64,000 nucleotides of DNA from Massilia sp. IC2-278 (GTDB taxonomy: Bacteria > Pseudomonadota > Gammaproteobacteria > Burkholderiales > Burkholderiaceae_D), in NCBI RefSeq assembly GCF_020708045.1, contig NZ_JAJFES010000006.1, positions 124,001 to 188,000 of the forward strand, written 5' to 3'. Under the pieces are notes generated by a model. The model was not told the origin of the DNA and ran no database searches. It was given only the letters and a program-made list of their open reading frames with translations. The translations under genes and the position numbers were made by a program. Positions 17,252 to 25,964 of the stretch are shown piece by piece. Numbering within the stretch: the first letter of the stretch is position 1; each line of letters starts with the position of its first letter.

Positions 17252-19606
17252 ATGCGACTTCCTGTACTGACGATTCTTGCCGCGTTCACCGCGCTGCCCG
17301 CGATGGCGGCGCCAACGCCCATCACCCTCGACCAGGCCATGGCCAACCCCGACTGGATCGGCAACCCCGCCGAACAGGCCTGGTTCAGCTGGGACGGCAA
17401 GCAGGTCTTCTACAAGCAGAAGCGCACCGGCTCGCAGCTGCGCGACACCTTCGAGGCCGTGCAGGGCGGCCAGCCGCGCAAGGTACAGGACGCTGAGCTG
17501 GCAAAGCTCGACAGCCCGAACGTCGTCTATAACCGCAGCCACACGCGCGCCGTCCTGGTGCGCAATGGCGACCTGTTCGAGCGCGACCTGAAGAATGGCG
17601 CCCTGGTCCAGATCACGCGCGGCGTGAAAGCCGAAGACCCGCAGTTCTCGAGTGACGAGCGCGCCGTGCAGTTCCGCGTCGGCCACGAGTGGTTCAGCTG
17701 GGACCGCGCCAGCCGCGTGCAGGGTCCCGTCGCCCTGCCGCGCGCCGCGAAAGACCCGGCCGCCAGCGACCCGGACACCCTGCGCGACATGCAGCTGCGC
17801 CTGATCGCCACCCTGAAGCGGGCCAAGGACGACCGCGACGCCGGCCGCGCACGCGCCGAGGAGGAGCGCCGCGCCGATCCGACCCGCGCCCCCGCCCCGA
17901 TCTACCTGGGCGACAAGCTCACCATCGAAGGCAGCGCCCTGTCCCCGGACGGCCGCTGGCTGGTCGTGGTCACCGCGGCAAAAGGCGGCGACAAGGGCCG
18001 CGTCGGCAAGATGCCGCGCTACGTGACCGAATCGGGCTATGAGGAAGCCGACGACGAACGCACCCGCGTCGGCCGCAACAACCCGACGCCGCATGCGCTG
18101 AAACTGATCGACCTGGCCACGAATACGGTCAAGGACATCCCGTTCGACAGCCTGCCCGGCATCGCTACCGACCCGCTGGCCAAGCTGCGCGCCGACGCCA
18201 AGCTCGATCCACTGAAGGGCAACCGCCCGCTGCGCATCGCCGACCGTGCCGACGCCGTGCGCTGGACCTTCGACGGCAAACAGGCTGCCGTGATGCTGCG
18301 CGCGGTCGACAACAAGGACCGCTGGATTGCCACCATCGACCTGCCGAACGCCAAGCTGAAACCCGTGCACCGCCTGAGTGACGAAGCCTGGGTCAACTAC
18401 GACAACGCCGATTTCGGCTGGCTGCCTGACAACCGCACGCTGTGGTACCTGTCGGAAGAAAGCGGCTACTCGCACCTGTACACGTCGAGCACCGACGGCC
18501 AGGCGCGCGCCCTCACCAGCGGCAAGTGGGAAGCCGGCGACGTGCAGTGGAACTTCGACGGCAGCACCGCCTACATGCTCTGCAACCGCAAGAACCCGGG
18601 CACCTATGAAGTGTGCGCGGTGAACGCGAAAGACGGCGCCACGCGCGAAGTGACGGGCCTGGAAGGCGTGGAGCGCTTCGCCCTGTCGCCGGACAACCGT
18701 AAACTCCTGGTGCACTACTCGACCAGCTACATGCCGATCCAGCTGGCCACGGTGCCGGTGGCGGGTGGCGCGGCGGCCAAACTGACCGATACCCGCACCG
18801 CCGAATACAAGGCGCGCGAGTGGATCCAGCCCGAATATGTGGCCGTGCCGTCGAGCGACGGCGGCGACCCGGTGTGGTCCAAGCTGTACCGCCCGGCCAA
18901 GCTGGAAGCCGGTAAAAAATATCCGATCGTGATGTTCGTGCACGGCGCCGGCTACCTGCAGAACACCAGCAAGCGCTACCCGAACTACTTCCGCGAGCAG
19001 ATGTTCCACAACCTGCTGGTGGAGCGCGGCTACATCGTGCTCGACATGGACTACCGCGCCTCGAAGGGTTACGGCCGCAACTGGCGCACCGCGATCTACC
19101 GCCAGATGGGCCACCCGGAACTGGTGGACTACCAGGACGGCGTGAAGTACGTGGTACAGAACCTGCAGGGCGACGCGCAGAACGTGGGCATCTACGGCGG
19201 CAGCTATGGCGGCTTCATGACCTTCATGGCGCTGATGCGCGCACCGGAAATGTTCAAGTCCGGCGCCGCGCTGCGCCCGGTGACCGACTGGACCAGCTAC
19301 AACCACGAGTACACCGCCAACATCCTGAACACGCCGGACCTCGACCCGCAGGCTTATAAAATCTCGTCTCCGATCGAGTATGCCGAGAATTTGCGCGGCA
19401 ACCTGCTGATCGGCCACGGCATGGTCGACGACAACGTGTTCTACCAGGACTCGGTGCGCATGGCCCAGCGCCTGATCGAGCTGCGCAAGGATAACTGGGA
19501 ACTGGCCAGCTACCCGCTGGAACGCCACGCCTACACCCAGCCGGAAAGCTGGTTCGACCAGTACCGCCGCATCCTGAAGCTGTTCGAACGCACGCTGAAG
19601 AACTAA
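17252..19606 (+). CDS. Secreted S9-family prolyl oligopeptidase-like peptidase
   Basis: 784 residues. A signal peptide (MRLPVLTILAAFTALPAMAA) suggests export to the periplasm. A beta-propeller-type N-terminal region is followed by an alpha/beta-hydrolase domain with the nucleophile in GGSYGG (Ser651), Asp in HGMVDDN (Asp726) and His in ERHAYT (His759), the DPP4/acylaminoacyl-peptidase order. Family members release dipeptides or act on oligopeptides; the exact specificity is unknown. Single gene, followed by a terminator. Confidence 0.88.
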   Translation: MRLPVLTILAAFTALPAMAAPTPITLDQAMANPDWIGNPAEQAWFSWDGKQVFYKQKRTGSQLRDTFEAVQGGQPRKVQDAELAKLDSPNVVYNRSHTRAVLVRNGDLFERDLKNGALVQITRGVKAEDPQFSSDERAVQFRVGHEWFSWDRASRVQGPVALPRAAKDPAASDPDTLRDMQLRLIATLKRAKDDRDAGRARAEEERRADPTRAPAPIYLGDKLTIEGSALSPDGRWLVVVTAAKGGDKGRVGKMPRYVTESGYEEADDERTRVGRNNPTPHALKLIDLATNTVKDIPFDSLPGIATDPLAKLRADAKLDPLKGNRPLRIADRADAVRWTFDGKQAAVMLRAVDNKDRWIATIDLPNAKLKPVHRLSDEAWVNYDNADFGWLPDNRTLWYLSEESGYSHLYTSSTDGQARALTSGKWEAGDVQWNFDGSTAYMLCNRKNPGTYEVCAVNAKDGATREVTGLEGVERFALSPDNRKLLVHYSTSYMPIQLATVPVAGGAAAKLTDTRTAEYKAREWIQPEYVAVPSSDGGDPVWSKLYRPAKLEAGKKYPIVMFVHGAGYLQNTSKRYPNYFREQMFHNLLVERGYIVLDMDYRASKGYGRNWRTAIYRQMGHPELVDYQDGVKYVVQNLQGDAQNVGIYGGSYGGFMTFMALMRAPEMFKSGAALRPVTDWTSYNHEYTANILNTPDLDPQAYKISSPIEYAENLRGNLLIGHGMVDDNVFYQDSVRMAQRLIELRKDNWELASYPLERHAYTQPESWFDQYRRILKLFERTLKN

Positions 19607-19616
19607 GCGTTTCCAT

Positions 19617-19637
19617 GGGCCCTGCGGGGCCCTTTTT
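19617..19637 (+). terminator. Intrinsic terminator after the S9 peptidase
   Basis: GGGCCC-TGCG-GGGCCC stem followed by TTTTT. Confidence 0.9.
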
Positions 19638-19729
19638 GTTTGCCGGCCCGTGTGGTTGCTCTGCCTTGCGCAGGCTCCGGGCCGCTTTGCGTTACTCTTC
19701 GGCCTATGCTTTTCCATCGACGACTGAAC

Positions 19730-22015
19730 ATGACCGCCTGCGCTTCCCCGCTCCGCTCCCGCCTTTTCCGCTCCATCGCCCTCGCCCTGCTGTCCTGCGC
19801 CGGCGCGCAGGGGCAGGCACAGGACAAGCATGACCCGCCCGGCTTCGTCGGCCTGCCGCAGACCGGCACCATCGACGCCAGCCGGGTCGTCTCGGCGCGC
19901 CACGGCGATGCGCCATCCAGGGATGCGCCACCGGCAAAGGAGACGCCGAAGGAGGCGCCCGCGGCCAGGGAAACCCCGGCGGCCCGGCCTGCGCAGGCCA
20001 CCGCGATTCCACGCGGCGGCATCACCGGCGTCGTGGTCGAGAGCACGGCGCGCGACGAGCAAAGCAAGGTCCCCGTCACTTTCGGCCAGGTGTTCGCGCC
20101 GGGCGACTTGCCGGCCGGCGCCAGCCTGTCGGGCAAGCTGGCCGATGGCGCGGCGCTGCCCTTGCAGGTCGACGTCAAGGCCACCCACCCGGACGGCTCG
20201 GTAAGGCACGCGGTGATCTCCGCCATCCTGCCGCGCCTGGCGCCGGGACGCCCGCTGGGCATTGCCCTGGTCAAGGGCAGTAAGGGTGCAGGCGAGAAGC
20301 CGGCCGCGCGCCTCGCCGCGCCGGCCACGACGGTGAACGTGACGCTCGACGGCGAACGCTATAGCGCCTCGAGCGAGGCCCTGTTGAAAGACGGCGAGCC
20401 AGGCAAGTGGCTGGACGGCCCATTGGTCACCGAAGTGCAGGTCGCGGCGCCGCTGCGCAACGCCAAGGGCGAAGCCCATCCGCACTTGGCAGCGCGCTTC
20501 GCGATCCGTTCCTACGGCACGGCCGGCAAGGCGCGCGTCGACGTGGTGGTCGAGAACGACTGGGCCTACGAGCCGGCGCCGCAGAATTTTACCTATGACG
20601 TCGAGGTGGTCGCGGGCGGCAAGCAGGTATATGCGAAGCAGGGCCTGGTCCATTACCACCATGCGCGCTGGCGCGTGCTGGCGTGGACTGGCGACGCACC
20701 GGACGTGCACCTGCGCCACGACACTGGCTACCTGATCGCCTCGCGCGCGCTGCCCAACTACGACCGCTCGGTGATCGTCTCGGACAAGGCGCTGGCGGCG
20801 CTGGCTGCGCGCTATGAAGGGCCGAACGCGGAGCCGATGGGCATCGGCGCGGCATCGCGCGGCATGCCGAGCACCGGCGGGCGCAACGACATCGGCCTGC
20901 TGCCGGGATGGGGCGCCATGTATTTGCTGAGCATGGACCCGCGCGCGAAGGAAGTCACGCTGGGCACGGCCGACCGCGCCGGCAGCTGGTCGATCCACTA
21001 TCGCGACCGCCAGACCGGACGCCCGATCAGCCTGATCGACTATCCCTACATGACCATCCTCGGCAATCCGGGCGACACACGCAACCGCAAGACCGGCAAG
21101 CTCGAAGTCTTCCCGCGCTGCCCGAAGAGCGCCTGCAAGACGCCGTACGCGCACGACAGCGCGCACCAGCCGGCCTTTGCCTACCTGCCCTACCTCGTCA
21201 CGGGCGACCACTACTACCTGGAAGAGCTGCAGTTCTGGGCCATGTACAACGTGTTCGCCACCAACCCGGGCTACCGCAAGAACATCGAGGGCCTGCTCCT
21301 GTCGCACCAGGTGCGCGGCCAGGCCTGGAGCCTGCGCACGCTGGGCGAAGCGGCCTACATCACGCCCGACAAACATCCGCTGAAGGACGACTTCCTCGCC
21401 ATCCTGAAGACCAACCTGGCTTGGTACAACGCCACCTATACCGACAACCCGCAGGCGAACGGCCTGGGCGCGATCGTGCACCGGGCCGCGGCGTCCTACC
21501 GCAAGGACACGGCGATCGCGCCCTGGCAGGACGACTTCTTCACCTCCGCCGTCGGCCACCTGGTCGACCTCGGCTTCAAGGATGCCGGGCCGCTGCTGAA
21601 GTGGAAGGCGAAGTTCCCGCTCGCACGCATGGTCGGCGAAGGCACCTGCTGGCTGGCCGCGGCCAATTATTCGATCTCGGTGCGCGACTCGGCGACCGCG
21701 CCGATCTACAACACCATCGCCGAGTCGTATCCGAAGACGGTGGGGCCGGAAGTGGCCGCCCTGCCCTGCGGCAGCGAGCAGATGGCGGCGGCCACCAAGC
21801 GCAAGCCCGGCGACATGGGCGGCTATTCGGGTGCGCCGCTTGGCTTCCCGTCGAACCTGCAGCCGGCGCTGGCCTATGCGGCCGACATTGGCGGCAACGC
21901 CGGCCGCAAGGCCTGGGAGCGCTTCATGTCGCGCAGCGTCAAGCCTGACTACGGCCGCGCGCCGCAGTTCGCTATCGTGCCGCGCTCGATTGCGGCAGAG
22001 GACGGGGCGCGTTGA
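19730..22015 (+). CDS. Large secreted protein of unknown function
   Basis: 761 residues from MTACASPLRSRLFRSIALAL, which gives a compact signal peptide; starts at 19706 or 19640 are also open, and none has a clear ribosome site. After the signal is an Ala/Pro/Glu-rich linker (about residues 45-95, KETPKEAP, RETPAARP) and then a beta-rich region (VPVTFGQVFAPGDLPAGASL) and an alpha-rich second half with many Trp/Tyr. The arrangement is reminiscent of RIFT-barrel plus alpha/alpha-toroid polysaccharide lyases, but I cannot confirm this. No catalytic motif was identified. Confidence 0.75.
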   Translation: MTACASPLRSRLFRSIALALLSCAGAQGQAQDKHDPPGFVGLPQTGTIDASRVVSARHGDAPSRDAPPAKETPKEAPAARETPAARPAQATAIPRGGITGVVVESTARDEQSKVPVTFGQVFAPGDLPAGASLSGKLADGAALPLQVDVKATHPDGSVRHAVISAILPRLAPGRPLGIALVKGSKGAGEKPAARLAAPATTVNVTLDGERYSASSEALLKDGEPGKWLDGPLVTEVQVAAPLRNAKGEAHPHLAARFAIRSYGTAGKARVDVVVENDWAYEPAPQNFTYDVEVVAGGKQVYAKQGLVHYHHARWRVLAWTGDAPDVHLRHDTGYLIASRALPNYDRSVIVSDKALAALAARYEGPNAEPMGIGAASRGMPSTGGRNDIGLLPGWGAMYLLSMDPRAKEVTLGTADRAGSWSIHYRDRQTGRPISLIDYPYMTILGNPGDTRNRKTGKLEVFPRCPKSACKTPYAHDSAHQPAFAYLPYLVTGDHYYLEELQFWAMYNVFATNPGYRKNIEGLLLSHQVRGQAWSLRTLGEAAYITPDKHPLKDDFLAILKTNLAWYNATYTDNPQANGLGAIVHRAAASYRKDTAIAPWQDDFFTSAVGHLVDLGFKDAGPLLKWKAKFPLARMVGEGTCWLAAANYSISVRDSATAPIYNTIAESYPKTVGPEVAALPCGSEQMAAATKRKPGDMGGYSGAPLGFPSNLQPALAYAADIGGNAGRKAWERFMSRSVKPDYGRAPQFAIVPRSIAAEDGAR

Positions 22016-22121
22016 AAAGGCCCATGCCGGCCGCATAAAGGATTACAGGTTGTAAGTGCCGTTGCAATTCGGGCATCGCCGTTGCACCTTATCGGTATAA
22101 CAAACCGAAGGAGGTCCAATC

Positions 22122-23855
22122 ATGAGATGTCCCCTGAATACGCCCGCGCTCCTGGCGCTGGGCGCCCTGCTGCTGGCCGGCTGCAGCGTGCAGTCCCCTG
22201 GCCAGCAGGAAGCGCCGGTCCTGGCCGCGCCCGAAGCGGCGCCGGCGCCGGCTGCAATATCGCCTCCTGCGCCGCCACCGCCTCCCTCTCCTTCGTTCTC
22301 GGCCTACGCCTCGCAGCCGAAGCAGAGCGTGGTCGTGACCGGCTCGTCGATCTCGGGGCAGCACCAGGCGCTGCGGCGCGCGCCGCCGCCGGGCTTTGTC
22401 GTGATCGCCCCGCCGCAGGCCGACAAATTCCCAGACAAGGAAGCGAACGCCACCCAGCTGGTGGCCGAGCAGCCGGTGTCCACCTTCAGCGCCGACGTCG
22501 ATACCGCCTCCTACGCCTTTGTGCGCCGCCAGCTCACGTCCGGCCGCCTGCCGCCGCCGCAGGCCGTGCGCGTCGAGGAGATGGTCAATTACTTCCCCTA
22601 CCGCTACGCCGCACCGAAGGCGCGCACCGAACCCTTCGCGGTGACGACCGAAGTCATGCCCAGCCCCTGGAAGGCAGGCAACCAGCTGCTGCATGTGGCC
22701 GTGCGCGGCTTCGACCTGCAGCAGGCCGAGCGCCCGCCGCTGAACCTGGTGCTGCTGATCGACGTCTCCGGCTCGATGCAGGGGCCAGACCGGCTGCCGC
22801 TGCTGCAGCAGGGCCTGCGCCTGTTCGCCGACCAGTTGCGCGAGAACGACCGCGTGTCCATCGTCACCTATGCGAACGGCACCCAGGTGGCGCTCGAACC
22901 GACGCTCGGCCGCGACAAGCAGAAGATCGTCGATGCCCTCGACGGCCTGCGTGCAGCGGGCGGCACCGCCGGCGGCGACGGCCTGCAGCGCGCCTATGCG
23001 CTGGCCGAGCGTCACCGCGACCCGAAGGCCGTGAACCGCGTGATCCTGGCCACCGACGGCGACTTCAACATCGGCATCACCGATCCGAAGCAGCTGGAGC
23101 GCTTCATCGCCGACAAGCGCAAGAGCGGCGTCTACCTGTCGGTGTTCGGCGTCGGCACGGGCAACCTGAACGACGCCCTGATCCAGCGCCTGACCCAGTC
23201 CGGCAACGGCAACGCCGCCTACATCGACTCGCTGCTGGAAGCGCGCAAGGCCATGCAGGAAGAACTCGGCTCGACCATGTTCCCGATCGCGAACGACGTC
23301 AAGATGCAGGTCGAATTCAACCCGCGCCAGGTGGCCGCCTACCGCCTGATCGGCTACGAAACCCGCATTCTGGCGCGCCAGGATTTTAAAGACGACAAGG
23401 TCGATGCGGGCGACATGGGCGCCGGCCACACGGTCACGGCCATCTACGAGATCACGCCGGCCTCGGAAGCGGGCAAGCTGGTCGATCCGCTGCGCTATGG
23501 CGATGGCAAGAAGGCGGCGCCTGCCGGCAAGGGCGATGAACTCTGCTTCGTGAAGGTGCGCTACAAGCTGCCGGGCCAGGCCACCAGCCGCGAGACCTCG
23601 CATGCGGTGCGCGCGGCCAGTGTGCGCAAGGGATTGGACGCGGCGCCGGAAGATGCGCGTTTTGCGGTGGCGGTGGCGGCCTTTGGCCAGCGTTTGCGCG
23701 GGGAAGCGCCGGTGGCGGATTACAGCTATGCCGATATCGCGAATCTGGCGAACGATGCGCGCGGCAAGGATGCCGAGGGTTACCGCGCCGAGTTCGTGCG
23801 CCTGGTGCGGATGGCGGAAACGCTGGGTAAGACCGGACCGGTCGGACAGCCGTAG
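22122..23855 (+). CDS. VWA-domain lipoprotein (YfbK-like)
   Basis: 577 residues; AAGGAGG ribosome site 8 bases before the ATG. Lipobox LLAGC at residues 17-21 predicts a lipid-anchored protein. A Pro/Ala-rich stretch and a TonB-plug-like VVVTGSSI block precede a YfbK-type N-terminal domain (FSADVDTASYAFVRR), a VWA domain with MIDAS DVSGSM (about residue 212), and a DUF3520-like C-terminus. YfbK-type proteins are envelope-associated with no settled function. The TAG stop lies inside a REP element. Confidence 0.87.
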   Translation: MRCPLNTPALLALGALLLAGCSVQSPGQQEAPVLAAPEAAPAPAAISPPAPPPPPSPSFSAYASQPKQSVVVTGSSISGQHQALRRAPPPGFVVIAPPQADKFPDKEANATQLVAEQPVSTFSADVDTASYAFVRRQLTSGRLPPPQAVRVEEMVNYFPYRYAAPKARTEPFAVTTEVMPSPWKAGNQLLHVAVRGFDLQQAERPPLNLVLLIDVSGSMQGPDRLPLLQQGLRLFADQLRENDRVSIVTYANGTQVALEPTLGRDKQKIVDALDGLRAAGGTAGGDGLQRAYALAERHRDPKAVNRVILATDGDFNIGITDPKQLERFIADKRKSGVYLSVFGVGTGNLNDALIQRLTQSGNGNAAYIDSLLEARKAMQEELGSTMFPIANDVKMQVEFNPRQVAAYRLIGYETRILARQDFKDDKVDAGDMGAGHTVTAIYEITPASEAGKLVDPLRYGDGKKAAPAGKGDELCFVKVRYKLPGQATSRETSHAVRAASVRKGLDAAPEDARFAVAVAAFGQRLRGEAPVADYSYADIANLANDARGKDAEGYRAEFVRLVRMAETLGKTGPVGQP

Positions 23856-23878
23856 GGTGGGTTCTCGAACCCACCATG
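23851..23878 (+). repeat. REP element overlapping the VWA stop codon
   Basis: CGTAGGGTGGGTTCTCGAAC then CCACCATG; stem TGGGTTC/GAACCCA. Its GTAG supplies the TAG stop of the VWA gene. A damaged inverted partner (CGGTGGGTTCGAGAACATCC) begins at 23901. Confidence 0.75.
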
Positions 23879-23955
23879 ACGCTGCATGGCGGCCCTTGTT
23901 CGGTGGGTTCGAGAACATCCCGCCATCGTGGCGTTAACGATGCGGTAACGGTCTT

Positions 23956-23985
23956 CGTAGGGTGGGCACCTGTGCCCACGCGGTA
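23956..23985 (+). repeat. REP element
   Basis: CGTAGGGTGGGCACCTGTGC then CCACGCGG; forward member of an inverted pair with 24068-24094. Confidence 0.8.
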
Positions 23986-24067
23986 TCACCGGTGGATCTT
24001 GTGCGACAGAACCGGCAGATCGACGACACCTGCCTCTCGGGATACCTTTCGACAGGCCATTGTGTAA

Positions 24068-24094
24068 GCGCGTGGGCACAAGTGCCCACCCTAC
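24068..24094 (-). repeat. REP element, inverted partner
   Basis: GCGCGTGGGCACAAGTGCCC then ACCCTAC. The gap 23856-24226 is filled by these REPs and the promoter region of the next gene. Confidence 0.8.
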
Positions 24095-24226
24095 AACAGC
24101 CCCTCGCCCACAGTGACCGATAACGATGCGCCAACGGTGTGCTGAGCGCGGGCCTGCCTGTTATAAGATTTCGACAGACACGCCCCGTTGCACGGGCTCC
24201 ACGATTCGACTATTCAAGGAAACCCC

Positions 24227-24418
24227 ATGCGCCTGCTCATCGCCCTGATCCTTCCCTGGCTCACCTTCTTCACCATCGGCCGCCCGATCGCCGGCATCAT
24301 CTGCCTGATCCTGCAAGTGACGCTGATCGGCTGGCTGCCCGCCGCCATCTGGGCCGTGTATGCCCTCAGCCAGTACAAGACCGACCAGAAGATCGAACGC
24401 TCGATGCGCGGGCGGTGA
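24227..24418 (+). CDS. YqaE/Pmp3-family small membrane protein
   Basis: 63 residues from MRLLIALILPWLTFFTIGRP, with two membrane helices separated by a short polar turn and a charged C-terminal tail (YKTDQKIERSMRGR). Length and the ILPWL ... GWLPAAIWAVYAL pattern match the Pmp3/YqaE (UPF0057) family, associated with membrane potential and salt stress in other organisms. The TGA stop abuts the stop of the convergent H-NS-like gene with no base between them. Confidence 0.78.
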   Translation: MRLLIALILPWLTFFTIGRPIAGIICLILQVTLIGWLPAAIWAVYALSQYKTDQKIERSMRGR

Positions 24419-24661
24419 TCAGGCTGCGGGGCCGGCCTTTTTGGGCCTGCCCTTGCCGGCGCCCTTGCCCGCAGTTTTTCCCTTGCCGCGCTCGGCCAGC
24501 AGTTCATCGACCGACATGCCGGCTTCCTGCACGATCGCCAGCACCTGCTCGCGCGCCTTGCGCAGGTCGTGCTTCTGGCGCTCCTTGAGTTCCTTCTCGA
24601 CGTCGAACTGCAGGCCTTTCAGTTCGCCGAGGTTGTAGTTCGACAGATCGATCTGTGCCAT
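24419..24661 (-). CDS. Short H-NS-like protein lacking the usual DNA-binding domain
   Basis: 80 residues. The N-terminal 55 (IDLSNYNLGELKGLQFDVEK ... LAIVQEAGMSVDELL) match the oligomerisation half of betaproteobacterial H-NS-like proteins. The usual C-terminal domain with a W(T/S)GRGR-P-W core is absent; the tail is instead Lys/Gly-rich with GKGRPKKA, an AT-hook-like core. Because a convergent gene ends at the next base, no lost C-terminal exon-like segment lies downstream. It may bind AT-rich DNA through the hook or modulate full-length H-NS by co-oligomerisation; both are inference. Confidence 0.75.
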   Translation of the reverse strand: MAQIDLSNYNLGELKGLQFDVEKELKERQKHDLRKAREQVLAIVQEAGMSVDELLAERGKGKTAGKGAGKGRPKKAGPAA

Positions 24662-24710
24662 CGCTTTCCCTCTGTTCGGTTGGAACCGCTAGCCTATCAC
24701 GAGGCAGCGC

Positions 24711-25964
24711 TCAGGTAGCGCTCATGCAGTCCTTTCCCAGCAAATCGAACAGCGTCAGCGCCACCACCTTCGTCGCCTTGCGCAGGTCGTCCAGCGCCAG
24801 CTTTTCGTCGGCCTTTTTCGCATTCGATTCCGGCACCGTGCGCGGGCCGGCGCCGTACATCACGGCCGGGATGCCCTGCTCGCCGTACAGGCGCGCATCG
24901 GCGTACAGCGGCGTGCCCACGGCGGGAATGTCCTCGCCCAGGATGGCGCGGCCGTTGCGCCTCAGGCTGTCCACCAGCGCCTCGGAGCCGGGCAGCGGCC
25001 GCAAGGCATGCGACAGCAGCAAACGCCGGATTTCGACCCGGATGCCGGGCAAGCCGCGCACCGCATCCTCGATCAGGGCGCGCACCCCGGCCTCGACGGC
25101 CACCGGGTCTTCCTCGGGAATCATGCGCCGGTCCATCTTCAGTACCACCTTGCCCGGCACCACATTCGTGTTGGTGCCGCCATCGATGCGTCCGACCAGC
25201 ATGGTGGGCGAATCGATGCCGGCCACCTTCGACTTGATTTTCTTCAGCTCGGGCAGCTGGCCGTAGATGGCGTTCAGGATGCGCGTGGCCGCCTGCAATG
25301 CGTCAATCGCCGTCTCGGGCATGGCGCCGTGGCCGGCCTTGCCGTGCACCGTGACTTCGAGCTGCAGGCAGGCGTTGTGGGCGGTGATGACCTGGTAGCT
25401 GAAGCCGGCCGCGATCACCAGGTCGGGCTTTGTGAGCTTCTGCTCCAGCAGCCAGCCTGGCCCCAGCAGGCCGCCGAATTCCTCGTCGTAGGTGAAGTGC
25501 AGCTCGACCCCGCCCTTCAGGGGCAGGCCGAGTGCCTCCAGCGCGCGCACGGCAAAGATGTAGGTGGCGAAGTCGCTCTTCGAGACCGCGGCGGCGCGGC
25601 CGTACAAATAGCCATCCTCGATCTCGGCGCCGTACGGCGGCTTGCTCCAGCCTTCGCCGGGCGGCACCACGTCGCCGTGGGCGTTCAGGGCGATGGTCGG
25701 GCCCTCGCCATACGGACGGCGCACGATCAGGTTGGTGATCGATTCCATGCCGTAGTCGGCGACAAGCTGCGCCGGCACCGCATGGCGCACGGCTTCCCAG
25801 CCAAAGGCGCGCACCATCTCGGCCACGGCCTCGGCATGCGGCGCGTTGTTGCCCGGCGGAGTATCGGTGGGAATGCGCACCACGCCCTGCAGGAAGGCGA
25901 CCTGCTCGTCGAAGTGGGCATCGATCCAGTCGCGCAGCTGTTGTCTGGCCTGTGTATCCATCAT
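24711..25964 (-). CDS. M20-family metallohydrolase next to urate oxidase
   Basis: 417 residues of the ArgE/DapE/M20 family: metal-site blocks ALNAHGDVVPPG (about residue 90) and FTYDEEFGG (about 165), the HGKAGHGAMPE dimerisation-domain segment, and a C-terminal GAGPRTVPESNAKKADE block. Its ATG overlaps the puuD stop (ATGA), so it is coupled to urate oxidation. It may hydrolyse an N-carbamoyl or amide intermediate of ureide breakdown; the substrate is not evident. It is distinct from the allantoate amidohydrolase at 28333. Confidence 0.85.
   Translation of the reverse strand: MMDTQARQQLRDWIDAHFDEQVAFLQGVVRIPTDTPPGNNAPHAEAVAEMVRAFGWEAVRHAVPAQLVADYGMESITNLIVRRPYGEGPTIALNAHGDVVPPGEGWSKPPYGAEIEDGYLYGRAAAVSKSDFATYIFAVRALEALGLPLKGGVELHFTYDEEFGGLLGPGWLLEQKLTKPDLVIAAGFSYQVITAHNACLQLEVTVHGKAGHGAMPETAIDALQAATRILNAIYGQLPELKKIKSKVAGIDSPTMLVGRIDGGTNTNVVPGKVVLKMDRRMIPEEDPVAVEAGVRALIEDAVRGLPGIRVEIRRLLLSHALRPLPGSEALVDSLRRNGRAILGEDIPAVGTPLYADARLYGEQGIPAVMYGAGPRTVPESNAKKADEKLALDDLRKATKVVALTLFDLLGKDCMSAT

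Noticed and set aside
17192..22036. 1614-codon minus-strand open frame antisense to the peptidase and secreted protein
   Set aside because: Long antisense frames are expected in high-GC DNA. The translation is low-complexity (Gln/Arg/Val/His-rich) with no family pattern, and the plus-strand genes have signal peptides and motifs.
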